From assembly GCA_001972305.1 (NCBI GenBank), contig BDDD01002133.1, forward strand, positions 1 through 64,000: a stretch of DNA of 64,000 nucleotides. Direction: 5' to 3'. This document shows positions 1 to 11,708 of this stretch, one piece after another. This stretch comes from Cephalotus follicularis (Eukaryota; Streptophyta; Magnoliopsida; Oxalidales; Cephalotaceae). The notes beneath the pieces are model-generated. The model made no database searches. It worked only from the letters and a program-made list of their open reading frames with translations, and was not told the DNA's origin. Numbering within the stretch: position 1 is the stretch's first letter; each line of letters starts with the position of its first letter. Both the position numbers and the translations under genes were made by a program.

Positions 1-525
1 CTTTCTTTCCTTTTGCAGGTGGCATATGGCAGGTGAGGATTCCTCTGCATGTTCCATGTGAGGACATGTTCAGGGCATCCCTGGCAATACACAGACATGC
101 ACAACACGTTGAATCGCACCAGAAAAGGCGTTAGGTAGCCTTTAAACAATTCCCCCTTGCATGATGTTCTGTCGACGAAGAACATGTTGTCCATTCGTAC
201 AAAAGGCGTCGACGTCTTCCCTTAGACATCGATGTCTATTCCAGTTGGTAAGAAGGTGTCGAGGCTTCCTTCCCGAGTCGACGTGCATGCCCATGCATTC
301 ACGTGTGCCCTGGCTCACAAAGGAGTCGACGTCTTTCCAAAAGACGTCGATGCCTTTCACCCAGAACGTTGCCGTTTCAAGTTTAACATACACATTCCAT
401 TTCTAAGTCCATAACTAGGGTTTGCAAGCATCTTTCGAGTTCAAAACTCAACATTATTTATTAATCCAATTTTAATATTACATCCTAAATGGAATATTAC
501 AATTAGGAAAATACCGGGCGTTACA
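1..525 (-). mobile_element. Z: end of a minus-strand Ty3/gypsy-type LTR
   Basis: The block ends in CGGGCGTTACA, the reverse complement of an LTR start (TGTAACGCCCG) shared with C and K. The sequence just after it resembles the polypurine region that precedes the 3' LTR in those elements. It carries a GTCGACGTC-type motif array at 204-355, about 170 bp from the LTR start. The other end lies outside the window. This is an old LTR fragment; the family is judged by similarity to C and K. Confidence 0.7.
204..355. repeat. Motif array, GTCGAC class (in Z)
   Basis: There are about six copies of a degenerate GRCGTCGACGTCTT word with variants such as GACATCGATGTC and GACGTCGATGCC, separated by 10-40 bases. 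The nearest copy lies about 170 bp from the LTR start at 525. Confidence 0.75.
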
Positions 526-1618
526 AAGTCAGACCCACTATCCTCAAAGAAATTAACCAGTTTTGATATTCATCAGGAGGCTGATTATAAATACCAAAAC
601 TTAGTTATTTCCTCCAAGTGCTACCCCAGCACTAAAATTTAGTACAAATGGTCATACGGGAGACCTCTGCTAGGCAGTGATATCCCCAATATATCCATGC
701 TAGTAAACGAAGGCGTGGAAGGCCATCGACGGGACACCCTTGTGTCCCACCGCTTATGGACTTATTATTTACAATTTTGGAGGAATTTGAAGTCTCATCA
801 AATTTTAAATTACCAAAGTCATTTATTAAACCAATTTTAATCTTCCAATCCATTTGGAACGGCTTATTATGCTTCACGTGTTTCGATTGTTTGCAAAAAG
901 TAAACATCCATCTCATGCATCCTATGATCCACATAGAAATAAAAATGGTCTGGCTAGGGATTAAATCTATGAGCGATCACACGAGCGTATGTGATCACTC
1001 GGTCTCCTAGGTGAACTATTCAAAACTACTTTATTACAATATGCACCATGCATACATGGCCTTCACTTGGTCTTGCATGTTCCTTTATCTTCCTCTTCAA
1101 GCTCCTTTGCGATTCTTCCCAACTTTTATTTACAAAAATGGAATTTACAAAATACATTTAAAATAAAGAATAGAATACAAATGGAGGGATAGAGAGAATT
1201 ACACAAAAAGGAAAAATGGTGCTCGCACGCAACCATATTACAGACCAAATAAAGTACACGATAATAAAGCAATTTAAACTTTCCACAAAAGAAACCAAAC
1301 GCTAGGTTCAATCCCATTGCCTACCATCATGCATAAGACATTTAAATCTATATCCACAATAGAATTTAAATAAACACAAGCAATTTCAATTTCCGATGAC
1401 CAATCGAAATAATCCTAAGATTGCCGATATTCCAATAAAACTCCCACTAAATTATTTAAAATCTAGTTTCCCTCGGTTTAAGAAAAACTTAATTTTATAA
1501 AACAACAATGGGAAGAGAATTAAATTAGAATCTCAGCTACTTTAATCATTCCAAAATAGTCACAAAAAATCAAAATCGCAGTCCAATTGGTATTAAAACG
1601 GATCGCTCTGATACCACT
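526..1618 (-). other. Non-coding interior, probably of an LTR element
   Basis: About 1.1 kb without a credible ORF. Its right end carries a tRNA-Met primer-binding site next to LTR F, so at least that end is the 5' interior of the F element. The left end looks like the 3' interior of a different (Z-type) element. The junction between the two is not visible to me. The region is AT-rich with poly-A-like and TTTAAA patches. Confidence 0.4.
1605..1617 (-). promoter_or_regulatory. Primer-binding site of element F
   Basis: On the minus strand this reads GTGGTATCAGAGC, complementary to the initiator tRNA-Met 3' end. It lies directly beside the LTR edge at 1619. Confidence 0.8.
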
Positions 1619-3998
1619 TGTTGGAACCCGGGAGAGGTCCCGGTGGATTTTGGGTCTAGGATGCAAGTGTGTATAATTTTAATTTTTCAAAAACACCAAG
1701 ACTCGCAAGTCTAGGTTCACAATTACATCTTACTACCAAAATCTATTAGCCTAGGATCTCCGTTTAATATTCAAACGAACTAACGTAAACAAGCATACAT
1801 CCACTTTTCACAACATAAACATAGCGGAAACATATAAAAAGAAATCATACCAACGTTGGCTGCTCCATCACTTTGCCGCTACGCGCTTGCGGAAGCAACT
1901 GCCGGTTACCAGCTCCACTACCGGTTTCTGGCCAGTCCACAAAAATTTCAACCAAGACACCAACGGACTCCTGGAGCTCCGATCTATCCCCTGGTGGCGG
2001 AGAAACGACGGGAAGCGCCCCGAAACGGAGACGGTGGCAGAGGCAGTAGCGGAGACAATGCGGGTCAACCTGACCCGGCGAAAACGGGGTCTCCGTGACA
2101 TCGGACCGCCACCAACAGCCATGAAAACTTGTGATCTACATAGCTGGACCAAAGACCCGCCGTGAATCGGTGTGGAACGTCGCCCATGACGAACAGCGCT
2201 CCAAGTCGACAGGGTCGACCCAAAGCGCAAAGACCGGTCAAACAACGGCCGGTCACACCTAATCTAGGGTCAAACTAGGTAGAGCCGAGGCGACTCCACC
2301 TACCGTGACCACCGGCGGCGGAAGAGAAGGCTGGCAGCAGTGGGTGACGCGAAAAATGCGTCGGCAAAAACAAAGAGAAACGGGGGAGAAAAGAGAAGGA
2401 GAAAGAAAGGAGGACTCACCGTGGACGAGCAGGTCCTCTTCCCCGGTCACCGATGCCACTCGCGCCATCAACAACGGTCGGGAAGATAGCCTGGCGCACT
2501 GAGCATGCGTATCGTGCTCAGTCTCTCTTTCTCTCGGCAGGTAGAGCGCCCGTGCGCCAAAAGCCAAGCCAAAAAAATGAAAAATTCCACTTTTGACTTA
2601 GTCAAAATTAGACTTAATGCAATTTTGTCAATTTTCTCTTTTACAATAAAAGTTTCTCTATGTTTAAATTATGTGCACCCTGCACAACGTATGTTAGACA
2701 TACTCCCACTGTGGTATCTTTTGATATATAAATTTGATAATACGATGATAAATAAATAAATAAAAATCACTAATATCAAATTAATATATACTAGCTTAAA
2801 AACTAGATTTCCCGCAAAGCTAGCATGTGTGCAGCACACATCGCTTTTCCAATAATCAGGTGGGACCCGAAAGCCCGGTTTGAATCCGGTACGATTATAA
2901 ATTTCTCAGACCATCCCAAGAGTTCTGGTATGACTATCTCAATAGTCCCCGACTATTAAAACAGCCCCGGTGTGAATCCCATCACCACCCGGATCCGTAG
3001 AATAAACTACGTCTATAAGTCGACATCCAGTAAACCAGTACTTTATCCAGTCATCGGCATATGTGCCATGTATCCTACGTCATACTTGGCTCCAACCGCG
3101 ACCTAGGGTTCATAATAATGTCACCCCTAGGTAAAGTCGCGATAACTATAAATTCACGTACGCATTGAGACTTTCAGTAAACATCCCCGCAAACCCCGTT
3201 TGCAGTCTGCCTATACCTGATCAGGGTTTTAGAGTCTCAACGAACATAAATAATATAGAGCCGATCACCCTTCATTCAGGTGTGATGATCCCTTATTGTA
3301 AACTCGCCCACACATCTCAATGAAGCTCCCACAAGGCCCAAAGACAACCCTTTTGCCAGCACGTGGCTAGTGCTGGGGAACGCAAAAATTAAAGTCAAGC
3401 AGTTACAACACAATGCATGCCAGCCACTTAGGTCTAACGATACAACGTAGCTCCACGAATGGTCTACTAGTCACCATAGACTATACACTACCGAGACTAT
3501 AGGAATCCTATTGACATAGGTATGACTTTCCAAATAGGTTTCCTATGGTGGGTCTGTTTAGTCTCATGCTCCTTAGCACGAACCCCACATTATGCTTTAG
3601 GATAAATCCAAATGGTAATGAGATAGTCCATCCTCCACTAAACCCGGGAGCAAGCATAATACGACAAGTCTTTGCGGTTCATCTATTGCCCTAAGAAAGT
3701 GAACGAATGTCTGGGAACGTTCTGTCAGAAGGGAGTAAGGATCTCATTCTCATAGCCTCTCATGCATGAGATCCAACCCCTTGAATGACAGGGCACTACA
3801 TGTGTACTCGGATGACATGGTGATCACCCGATCCATTTAAAGAGAGTGTATAAATAGATTGTATAAATAGAGAGTGTAATATACACATATGCAGCTGCCT
3901 CACGGCTTAAAGAGATATCTCCAGTTAAGGAGTGCATCTCATACATATATATTTATGCAGAGCCACCTCGTGGCATCCAGGGCACCCCTACTCTAACA
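1619..3998 (-). mobile_element. F: 5' LTR of a minus-strand LTR element
   Basis: The 2.38 kb block starts TGTTGGAACCCGG and ends CTCTAACA, so it has TG...CA ends with an extended TGTT/AACA inverted terminus, and a tRNA-Met primer site abuts it at left. Immediately right, B's integrase resumes, so F probably inserted in B, or B is truncated here. Parts (about 3260-3800) resemble E (about 31010-31520) and the last kilobase of the window, so these form one broad LTR family. No coding domain was seen, so superfamily is not assigned. Confidence 0.65.
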
Positions 3999-4395
3999 GA
4001 TGGCATCTCTGTCACATACGATGTTGACTGGAACACCGTGTAGCCTCACTATCTCCTTCACATGCAAACGAGCCAGCTTGCTCACAGAATCAGTAACGTG
4101 TGTAGGTAGAAAGTGCGCTGATTTGGTGAGTCTATCCACGATAACCCGCACGGCGTTGTGGCTGTTCTAAGTCAGAGGAAAACCCTAAACAAAATCCATC
4201 GTAACATGCTCCCACTTCCACTTTGGAATTGGTAAAGGCTGTAGCAATCCTGCCGGTCTCTGGTGCTCGACCTTAAGTGTCTGGAAAGTCAAACACCTTG
4301 CCACATACTCGGCGATCTCTCGTTTCATGGCAGTCCACCAGTAATCCCTCTTCATGTCTTGGTACATTTTTGTGCTACCAGGGTGAATGCTGTAC
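3999..4395 (-). pseudogene. B integrase fragment (left of A)
   Basis: Minus-strand translation shows typical plant gypsy integrase text, including [17 protein letters not shown], the HHCC zinc-finger end, then [11 protein letters not shown] at the start of the catalytic core and EIVRLHGVPVNIV further on. The fragment ends where LTR F starts. It is the continuation of the B polyprotein on the other side of A and is a fossil. Confidence 0.8.
4391..4395. repeat. Target-site duplication of A, left copy
   Basis: TGTAC lies immediately before A's LTR start (TGTGATGACCC). The identical TGTAC follows A's last base at 11704-11708. Confidence 0.92.
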
Positions 4396-4595
4396 TGTGA
4401 TGACCCGAATTTCTAGTAAAGATATTAAATATGGAAATATGATTGCTGTTGTGTAATTGGAAAATATTTCAAGGGACCCGTAGTATGACCCTATGCTCGG
4501 GGAGTACGGGGGTTCCGCTCGGGGAGCGTGCACGTGTTCGGGGGGCAGCGCCCCCTGAAGAAAATTTTAAATTGGCTAAGTGATGAGAAGGAAAA

Positions 4596-4940
4596 CTGTC
4601 TAAAGCGCCGACATTTCCACTTAAAGCGTTGACGCATTGGTAGTGACGGTCGACACTTAGACCCCTTCTATCTACGCTTTAAACCAGCGCAAGGGAAAAT
4701 TGGACAAAGCCCTCAAACCGTCGACGCTTAGGGGTAAAGAGTCGACGCTTTGGTCAATGGTCGACGCTCTAAATGTAAAAGTTGACGCTTCAAGATCAAG
4801 TATTGAGGATTGACCTGGAGGAGACTTAAAGCGGCGACGCTTTGTAGGAAAGCATCAGCGTTTTAGTCGGGATTGAGGTGAAAAGCTCAGTATAAGGCCG
4901 TAACCGTTGATGCTTAGAGGTAAAGAGTCGACACTTTGCC
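4596..4940. repeat. Motif array, GCGTCGACGCTT class (A 5' LTR)
   Basis: Around a dozen copies of AAGCGTCGACGCTT-like words occur in 350 bp with variants GCGCCGACA, GGTCGACGCT and GCGTTGACGC. The array begins about 200 bp inside the LTR. Confidence 0.85.
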
Positions 4941-5214
4941 CTGTGTCAGGTGCATAATTCTAGCTTTTTATCCTATTTCAGAGGATTTAAATGAATTGTA
5001 GGACACGTGTCAAGCAAGGGATGGATGAATTATGATATTTTGCTAATATAGGGCATGTGGCATCACCTGAATTGATTGAATTCAATCACATGGAGGCAAG
5101 CTCACATGGGTGAAGTCATGGATGACACCATGCAAGCTTGACCTCCGAAGTTTGCCTCTCCTATATATGTGGGAGCATTCTCAGTTGAGAAATGAGTTTG
5201 TTTCTGCTAAGCTT

Positions 5215-5345
5215 GGAGAGGAAGAAAGGGAGAGAAAGAAGAAGAAAAGGAGAGAAAGAGAGAAAGAAGAAAGGGAGAGAAAGAAGAAGAGAGAAAGGAG
5301 AAGGAGAGAAGGAGAGAATGAGAGAAAGAGAAAGAGAGAGGGGAA
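5215..5345 (+). repeat. GA-rich low-complexity stretch (A 5' LTR)
   Basis: About 130 bases are almost purely purine on the plus strand, built from GAAAGAAGAAG and GAGAGAAAG units. The same stretch recurs at 10015-10140 in the right LTR. It gives meaningless Lys/Arg/Glu or Ser/Leu/Phe ORFs. Confidence 0.9.
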
Positions 5346-5652
5346 AGGAAGGAAAATTTTGTGGAGATTTCGGTGTAGAAATTTCTTCAACGTAGAGAAA
5401 GAAGGAAGGAGAATAAAGCAAAGTAAGGATTCCTATTCTTTTTCTAAAAAGTATTTTACGTTGTAAGGAAACTCTATTCTTTCACTCAAAAGTATTTTAC
5501 CTACCTTCCTAAGATATTTATATGAAAAATTGGATAAATATTAGCAATTGATAAGATTGCTAAAGGATTAAAGGTTTCACCCCCACGTAACGCACCGGAT
5601 TCCCGAGGCTCGCTTTGAGCATAAAGTGGACTCGGATCGGGGGCATTACAAT

Positions 5653-5664
5653 TGGTATCAGAGA
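5653..5664 (+). promoter_or_regulatory. Primer-binding site of A
   Basis: TGGTATCAGAGA follows the LTR after two bases and matches the initiator tRNA-Met complement at all but the last position. Confidence 0.85.
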
Positions 5665-6299
5665 GATTTTTGTGACTAGTACTGATTACAGTAATGGTAT
5701 TAGAGAGATTTTATCAGAGAGTTTGATATTATTATGGAATATGAAGAGTTTGATATTATTATATCAGAAAGTTGATTTTATGGTATTTGAGAATATGAAT
5801 GATATGGAAGTATTTGCTGATCTGATTTCTTTAGATTTTATTAAAGATTGAGTCAGATTATTTGGAGACTAGTATAAGATTTAATCACTATTAATGAGGA
5901 ACTTCGAGAAGAGAAATAAATTTTAAGAAGGATCCTACGGATGAGCCGAGATGAATTTCATACTCGCAATTGTCAAATGGAAGAAATGTATAAGTGTAAG
6001 TTAGCAAGAAAGGATGAATGCTTTAGAGAAGCTAAGTTAAGTACGAATGTTCTTTTGAGATTTGTATAGGAATGAGTGGAATAGTTATACGAGAAGTTAG
6101 AGAAAACTTGCTAATAATGTTAAGGAGTATCTGAGAGGAGATACCCGATGATGACGAGTCTAGCGATGAAGACTAGAATGATTATGAAGAAGCTTTATGT
6201 AAGAAATGAATAGTGAATGTAAGACATGTGCAAAGAATTGTAGATGTTAGTTCCTTGTAAGGTCTTGAATAGAATCATCTAAGGTTAAGGGCTAACTCG

Positions 6300-6890
6300 T
6301 AAGTTAAAGAGATGATCGACTTAAGACGAAGTCGCGGTCAAAGAAGGAACGTACCGGTCAACGAAGAAGAACTGCTTGCAAGACAACATCCGAAAGCCTT
6401 TTCGGAGTGACAGAATCTATGGAGACCGAAGTATGGATCCAAGGAAAGGAAGAGATCTTTAGAGCCTTGGATTACGTGGATCGTCAGAAGGAAGAGTTTT
6501 CGTTTGACAAGATAGAAGGAAAAGCATATCGATGGTGGGACATGATCGAGATGACGAAGACACGTCGGGAGATAGAAACGATGACGTGGGAAAAGTTTAA
6601 GGAAATATTTATGGACGAATATTTTCCTCATGCGATGAAGGATAAGATGAAAGAGGACTTTCTTCAATTTGAAGAAGGTAAGTCCGAATCGATAGCTCGA
6701 TACGAGGCGAAGTTGAAAGGTTGTCTCGATATGTGACTGACATGGTGTCAAAGGAGCAAAGAAGAGCGAATAAGTTTCGCAAGGGTTTGGAACCCAATGT
6801 TCAAAGGTTGTTGATAGCGTAGGATCCGCAAACCTACAAAGAGGTGTTGAGGAATGCAATAATTCGAAATACCCGCAAAAGCTAAAGGAC
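6300..6890 (+). pseudogene. A gag remnant
   Basis: Translation shows the plant Retrotrans_gag pattern: WIQGKEEIFRALD, then KIEGKAYRWWDMIE, then TWEKFKEIFMDEYFPHAM and a later ARYEAKL. It matches the gag of element I in order and content (WIQGIENIFRALN, EFKKIFMDKYFPQAI). It is a broken fossil. Confidence 0.85.
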
Positions 6891-7235
6891 CAAGGACAAA
6901 GAAAGATGAAGGTAGGTAGATCCTCTAGCTACTGCAGCAAGGAAGAAAGTCCATTGGAGAAAGAAAGGATGGAACTCAACAACTAAGAGCATCAGTTAGT
7001 ATATATGTCATGACATCTGAGAATGTGGAAGATTCTAATGACGTTGTGACAAGCAAGGATTGAATTTTGACGAATCATGTTTTGTTGGTTGGTATAAGAA
7101 GAAGGATAAGTTTCGATAACCAATCAACCAGACTTTGGTTACCGAAGTACAAAATTCAGTAAACCCCTAAGTTTCATATCAACAATCCAAGCTGGACGAT
7201 TGTTGAAAAGCGGCTAGGAAGGTTACCTTGCTTAG

Positions 7236-8200
7236 GTGGTGAACACTGAGGAAGAAAGGATGAAGATGGAAGATGTTCACATGGTTAAGGATTTTATGGA
7301 TTTGTTTCCCGAAGATATATCGGGCATACCACTTGATCAAGAGATAGAGTTTGCAATGGACTTAGTACCCGGAATGACTCTACTTTCAAGGAGCCCTTAT
7401 CGTATGATGTTGACTGAGTCAAAAGGATGGAAGAATCAGTTGTAAGAGATTTGGATAAAGGACTTATCCGACTAGGTGTATCACCATGGGATGCACCGGT
7501 GTGGTGTGTAAAGGAGAAAGACGGGACAATGAGACTCTGTATAGATCATCAAGAACTGAATAGGGGTACCATCAAGAATAAGTATCCATTGTTAAGGATC
7601 GATGATCTGTTTGATCAGCTTAAGAATTCTTAAGGACCAACCTTAGATAAAGTTGTTATTAAGTAAGGGTCAAGAAGTGGGAGGTACCGAAAACTGCTTT
7701 TCGGGCAAGATATGGACACCTTGAGTTTTGGTAATATCATTGGATTGAGAAATAATCCAACTGCTTTTATGGAGTTGAGGAAGAGAGTGTTCAACAATTG
7801 TTGGGCCAGTTTGAGATAGTTTGATTGATGGCATTTTTGTATACTCCAAAAGTCAAGTGGAACATAAAGAGTATTTGACCAAGGTGCTGCAGACATTTAA
7901 GAGGGAAGAATTGTATACTAAGTTCAGTAAGTGCCAATGTTGGATGAAGGAAGTATCCTTCTTGGGCCATGTAATTTCAAAAGAAGGTATTTTAATGGTC
8001 CCTGGTAAGACCATGACAATAAAGGAATGGTAAAGAGCAATGTTGGAAGCAGAAATATGAAGTTTTCTTGGATTGATAAGCTACTACCGAAGGTTCGTTG
8101 AAAGTTTCTCTCACATTGCGAACCCTCTTACAAGCGTGACACGGAAGAATGTTAAGTTCCAATGGTCTGATCAATGCGAAGAGAGTTTCTTGGAGTCTTA
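7236..8200 (+). pseudogene. A reverse transcriptase remnant
   Basis: Recognisable plant gypsy landmarks appear in order: a DLFPEDISGIPLDQEIEFAMDL linker, [20 protein letters not shown] with the palm-domain entry, and later [20 protein letters not shown] in the thumb/connection region. Closest relative in the window is element I. It is a heavily decayed fossil. Confidence 0.85.
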
Positions 8201-9147
8201 AGGATTATGAGTATACCATCCAGGAAAAGAGAACGTCTTGGGGGATGTTTTGAGCCACAGGAACATAAAGGTTTTGACAGCAATGATTATCACACAAGAG
8301 AAGTTATTAAGGGATTTCCACAGTTTGAACTTGGAAGTTAGAAAGCAAGGAGAAATAGCTTTCTTACGTCAAGTTATGATTTGACTGTCTTTAGTTGAAC
8401 TAAAGAATCAAGCAATGTTAGTTTCATGATCCTAAGTTTAAAGAAGATAACGGCCAGAGGTGTTAAATATCTATATGTCGGGAGAAAACAAATGTCGTGA
8501 CAGCTGGTTAAAGTCACGAGAGCATAGGAAAGTTAGCAACGATGAGTTTCATACAAGAGGAGTTATCAAGGTATTTCAAAAGGTTGAGTCTGGAATGTAA
8601 AAGGAAAAGAGAACAAGATTAATTATGTCAAGTCATATCCCAACCGTCTTTAGTGAAAAGAGTTAAGCTGCATCAAGTTGATGATTCGGATACTCAAGGA
8701 GATAGCGGACGGAGATGTGGAACGCTTATGTTCGAGAAGAAGAAAAAGGAAGGATATTGTTGGAAACAGAAATGGTGCAAAGAATAATTGGGAAAGTAAA
8801 GAAGCATCTTCTAACAGCCCAAAGTGAATAAAAGAGTTATGTCGATAAGAGACAAAGGGAATTACAGTATGACGTGGGAGATTATGTTTTTCTTAAAGGT
8901 ATTGCCTTGGAAAGGAGTAAAGAGAATTGACAAAAGGGAAAGCTTATTCCATAATACTTTGGACTATTGGAGATTATGGGATTCTAAAGAACAAGTTCTG
9001 TGAACCAAGACGATTCAATTAATAGAAGTGTTGTGAAGGGATCATGAAGTCTACGAAGCCACTTGGAAATTGGAGGAAGTAACGAGACATGAATACCCTC
9101 GTCTTTTGATAATAAGGTATAACAAATTTTGAGGACAAAATTTTTGT
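8201..9147 (+). pseudogene. A 3' pol remnant with chromodomain-like tail
   Basis: Decayed sequence ends with a tail that translates to YEATWKLEEVTRHEYPRL, the C-terminal chromodomain signature seen in element I (EEATWESEETMKREYPNL). A full integrase core is not visible between the reverse transcriptase remnant and this tail. It is a fossil. Confidence 0.65.
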
Positions 9148-9158
9148 AAGGAGGGTAG
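9148..9158 (+). promoter_or_regulatory. Polypurine tract of A
   Basis: AAGGAGGGTAG lies two bases before the right LTR, the usual position for the plus-strand primer. The same tract occurs in reverse at element I (35593-35607). Confidence 0.8.
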
Positions 9159-9269
9159 ATTGTGATGACCCGAATTTCCAGTAAAGATATTAAATATGGA
9201 AAGATGATTGCTGTTGTGTAATTGGAAAATATTTCAAGGGACCCGTAGTATGACCTTACGCTCAGGGAG

Positions 9270-9355
9270 TACGGGGGTTCCGCTCCCCGGTAAGCAGAAG
9301 GGGGGTCCCGCTGCCCGGACAGCGGGAGGAGGTTCGGGGGGCAGCGCCCCCAGAA
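9270..9355 (+). repeat. GC-rich palindromic block in A 3' LTR
   Basis: It includes CCCGCTGCCCGGACAGCGGG, which can fold with a 7-bp stem, and GGGGGCAGCGCCCCC, a near-perfect palindrome. The second also occurs in the left LTR near 4541-4556. Surroundings are AT-rich, so this is a sharp local GC spike. Confidence 0.7.
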
Positions 9356-9396
9356 TAAAATTTTAAATTGGCTAAGTGATGAGAAGGAAAACTATC

Positions 9397-9740
9397 TAAA
9401 GCGCCGACAGTTCCACTTTAAGCGTCGACGCTTTGGTAGTGACGGTCGACGCTTAGACCCCTACTATCTGCGCTTTAAACCAGCGCAAGGGAAAATTGGA
9501 CAAAGCCCTCAAACCATCGACGCTTAGGGGTAAAGAGTCGACGCTTTGGTCAACGATCGACGCTCTAAATGTAAAAGTCGACGCTTCGAGATCAAGTATT
9601 GAGGATTGACCTAGAGGAGACTTAAAGCGGTGACGCTTTGTAGGAAAGCGTCAGCGCTTTAGTCGGGATAGAGGTGAAAAGCTCAGTATAAGGCCGTAAC
9701 CATCGACGCTTAGAGGTAAAGAGTCGACGCTTTGCCCTGT
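9397..9740. repeat. Motif array, GCGTCGACGCTT class (A 3' LTR)
   Basis: This is the counterpart of the array at 4596-4940, with more perfect GTCGAC cores (for example AAGCGTCGACGCTTT). Confidence 0.85.
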
Positions 9741-10014
9741 GTCAGGTGCATAATCCTAGCTTTTTATCCCATTTCGGAGGATTTAAATGAATTGTAGGAC
9801 ACGTGTCAAGCAAGGGATGGATGAATTATGATATTTTGCTAATATATGGTAGGTGGCATCAGCTGAATTGATTGAATTCAATCACATGGAGGCAAGCTCA
9901 CATGGGTGAAGTCATGGATGACACCATGCAAGCTTGACCTCCAAAGTTTGCCTCTCCTATATATATAGGAGCATTCTCAGCTGAGAAATGAGTTTGTTTC
10001 TGCTGAGCTTGGAG

Positions 10015-10140
10015 AGGAAGAAAGGGAGAGAAAGAAGAAGAGAGGGAGAGAAAGAGAGAAAGAAGAAAGGGAGAGAAAGAAGAAGAGAGAAAGGAGAAGG
10101 AGGGAAGGAGAGAAAGAGAAAGAGAGAGGAGAAAGGAATG
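10015..10140 (+). repeat. GA-rich low-complexity stretch (A 3' LTR)
   Basis: Purine-only run matching 5215-5345. Confidence 0.9.
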
Positions 10141-11703
10141 AAAATTTTGTGGAGATTTCGGTGTAGAAATTTCTTCAACATAGAGAAAGAAGGAAGGAGA
10201 ATAAAGCAAAGTAAGGATTCCTATTCTTTTTCTAAAAAGTATTTTACGTTGTAAGGAAACTCTATTCTTTCACTCAAAAGTATTTTACCTACCTTCCTAA
10301 AATATTTTATGTTCATATTTTACAACTCAATTTAATTTAACTTTCCCATCGACATGATCGGTATATCCGTCTGACAGAGTGGAGGAAGTTAATTTTTCTT
10401 TAATATTTCAATTAAGCAATTTTATGCTCGATATTTAAATAACTTATTTTTATATATCTTTCATAATTGTTACGTTCCTGTATTTTAAATTTCTGCCAAT
10501 ATTCGTGGTAAATGTCTATATTAAATTTATGTAAATTCTTAAATTCTATGTTGAATTATTGCCAATTTCTTAACGAAATTCTATATTACTATTTTAAAAT
10601 ATTTCCGTTTGAAATATAAATTCTAGAAAATGTTGTACGAAGTTATTTATGGATGCTTTGAGCTGATCACTCGAAGTATAAAGAAATGATTATTTTTACA
10701 AATGAGAAAATGCAACAAACTGAGATGAACAACGACTGGATTCCGATCCAGGGTGGATTAATCTAGTAAAAGATTAATGTTAAGGAGTGGAGAATGCTCT
10801 CGGGCATGCATTCTTAGTAATGATAGTAATCGGGGAGTACACAATGCCCCGGTGAAGCGAAGGTTCAATAGGGTTATTTACGTTTTTACAACCCCTCAGT
10901 ATTTATGAAATATTCTGATTCATGAGATAGGGTCAGAAAAAGAAATAAAATGTTCTGTTTCATGAGATATGAGCAGAAAAGGAAATGAATGTGAAATGTT
11001 TTGGCTTTATAAAATAATACAAGACAATGGTTTTCAAGGAAGTTATGTTTTCAAGTATGGCTGGACTATATATACCAGAAAATGTGTGATTTTAGAAATG
11101 TTTTGATGTTATGAAAATTATCAGAGAAATGGATTTCGAAACGAAATGTTCTAGTTTTATAAAACTAAAAGACGACTTTCAATGTTGTTCTGAAATGTAT
11201 GATCTGAAAACGTTTTGATAAAGATTATCAAAAATAATGGATTTCAATAACTTTTATGACTATGATTCTTACTGAGCTATTTTGGTGCTCACTCCTTTCA
11301 ATGTTTTGTTTTCAACTAAAATTTTCTAGGAAGAGATTGAACGAGGAAAGTCAAGCTTTAGCAGGAGTTCATAAGTGATATTTCGAAGAGAAATTATGTG
11401 ATGAAATAACATTCTTTTTGTATAAACAGTTTATGACATTATCAATTAATGTTTTTCGTTGTGTAATGCTTTATGATAGATCCTGTGTCGATATAAGATG
11501 TTGACTATGAATATGATGATTTCAATGAGAGTATAATATTTAAAGTGTAGTATGACACGTTAGAAGATATTTATATGAGAAATTGGATAAATATTAGCAA
11601 TTGGTAAGATTGCTAAAGGATTAAAGGTTTCACCCCCACGTAACGCACCGGATCCCCGAGGCTCGCTTTGAGCATAAAGTGGACTCGGATCGGGGGCGTT
11701 ACA

Positions 11704-11708
11704 TGTAC
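11704..11708. repeat. Target-site duplication of A, right copy
   Basis: TGTAC is identical to 4391-4395. Confidence 0.92.

Larger units (their letters stand above)
4396..5650 (+). mobile_element. A 5' LTR
   Basis: It runs from TGTGATGACCC to GGGCATTACA, followed by the primer-binding site. It contains a GCGTCGACGCTT motif array (4596-4940), a G-rich/palindromic block near 4500-4555 and a long GA-rich stretch. It is shorter than the right copy. Confidence 0.88.
4396..11703 (+). mobile_element. A: chromodomain-type Ty3/gypsy element inserted in B
   Basis: Two LTRs start TGTGATGACCC and end CATTACA or CGTTACA, flanked by TGTAC duplications. There is a tRNA-Met primer site after the left LTR and a purine tract before the right one. 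The interior (5651-9160) retains recognisable gag, reverse transcriptase and a chromodomain-like C-terminal tail. It is about 3.5 kb against 5.1 kb in related element I, so part of pol is missing, and it has many breaks. LTR copies look about 95% alike where they align, so insertion is fairly recent though the coding part is decayed. Confidence 0.88.
9161..11703 (+). mobile_element. A 3' LTR
   Basis: The 2.54 kb LTR starts TGTGATGACCC and ends GGGCGTTACA. It contains the motif array (9397-9740), the GA-rich stretch (10015-10140), a GC-rich palindromic block (9270-9355), then about 1.3 kb of AT-rich sequence. It is followed by the TGTAC duplication and then by B's integrase. Confidence 0.9.

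Noticed and set aside
1605-1617. Possible tRNA gene near the tRNA-Met match (and at the other primer sites)
   Set aside because: Only about 11-13 bases match a tRNA end, next to LTR edges; there is no cloverleaf. These are primer-binding sites.
1868-2245. 125-aa minus-strand ORF
   Set aside because: It lies inside LTR F, has no recognisable domain, and GC-rich sequence explains the opening.
5110-5466. 118-aa ORF rich in Lys, Arg and Glu, and its minus-strand Leu/Ser/Phe partner (also 9898-10254)
   Set aside because: It is a translation of the purine-only run in A's LTRs and exists on both strands; no gene.
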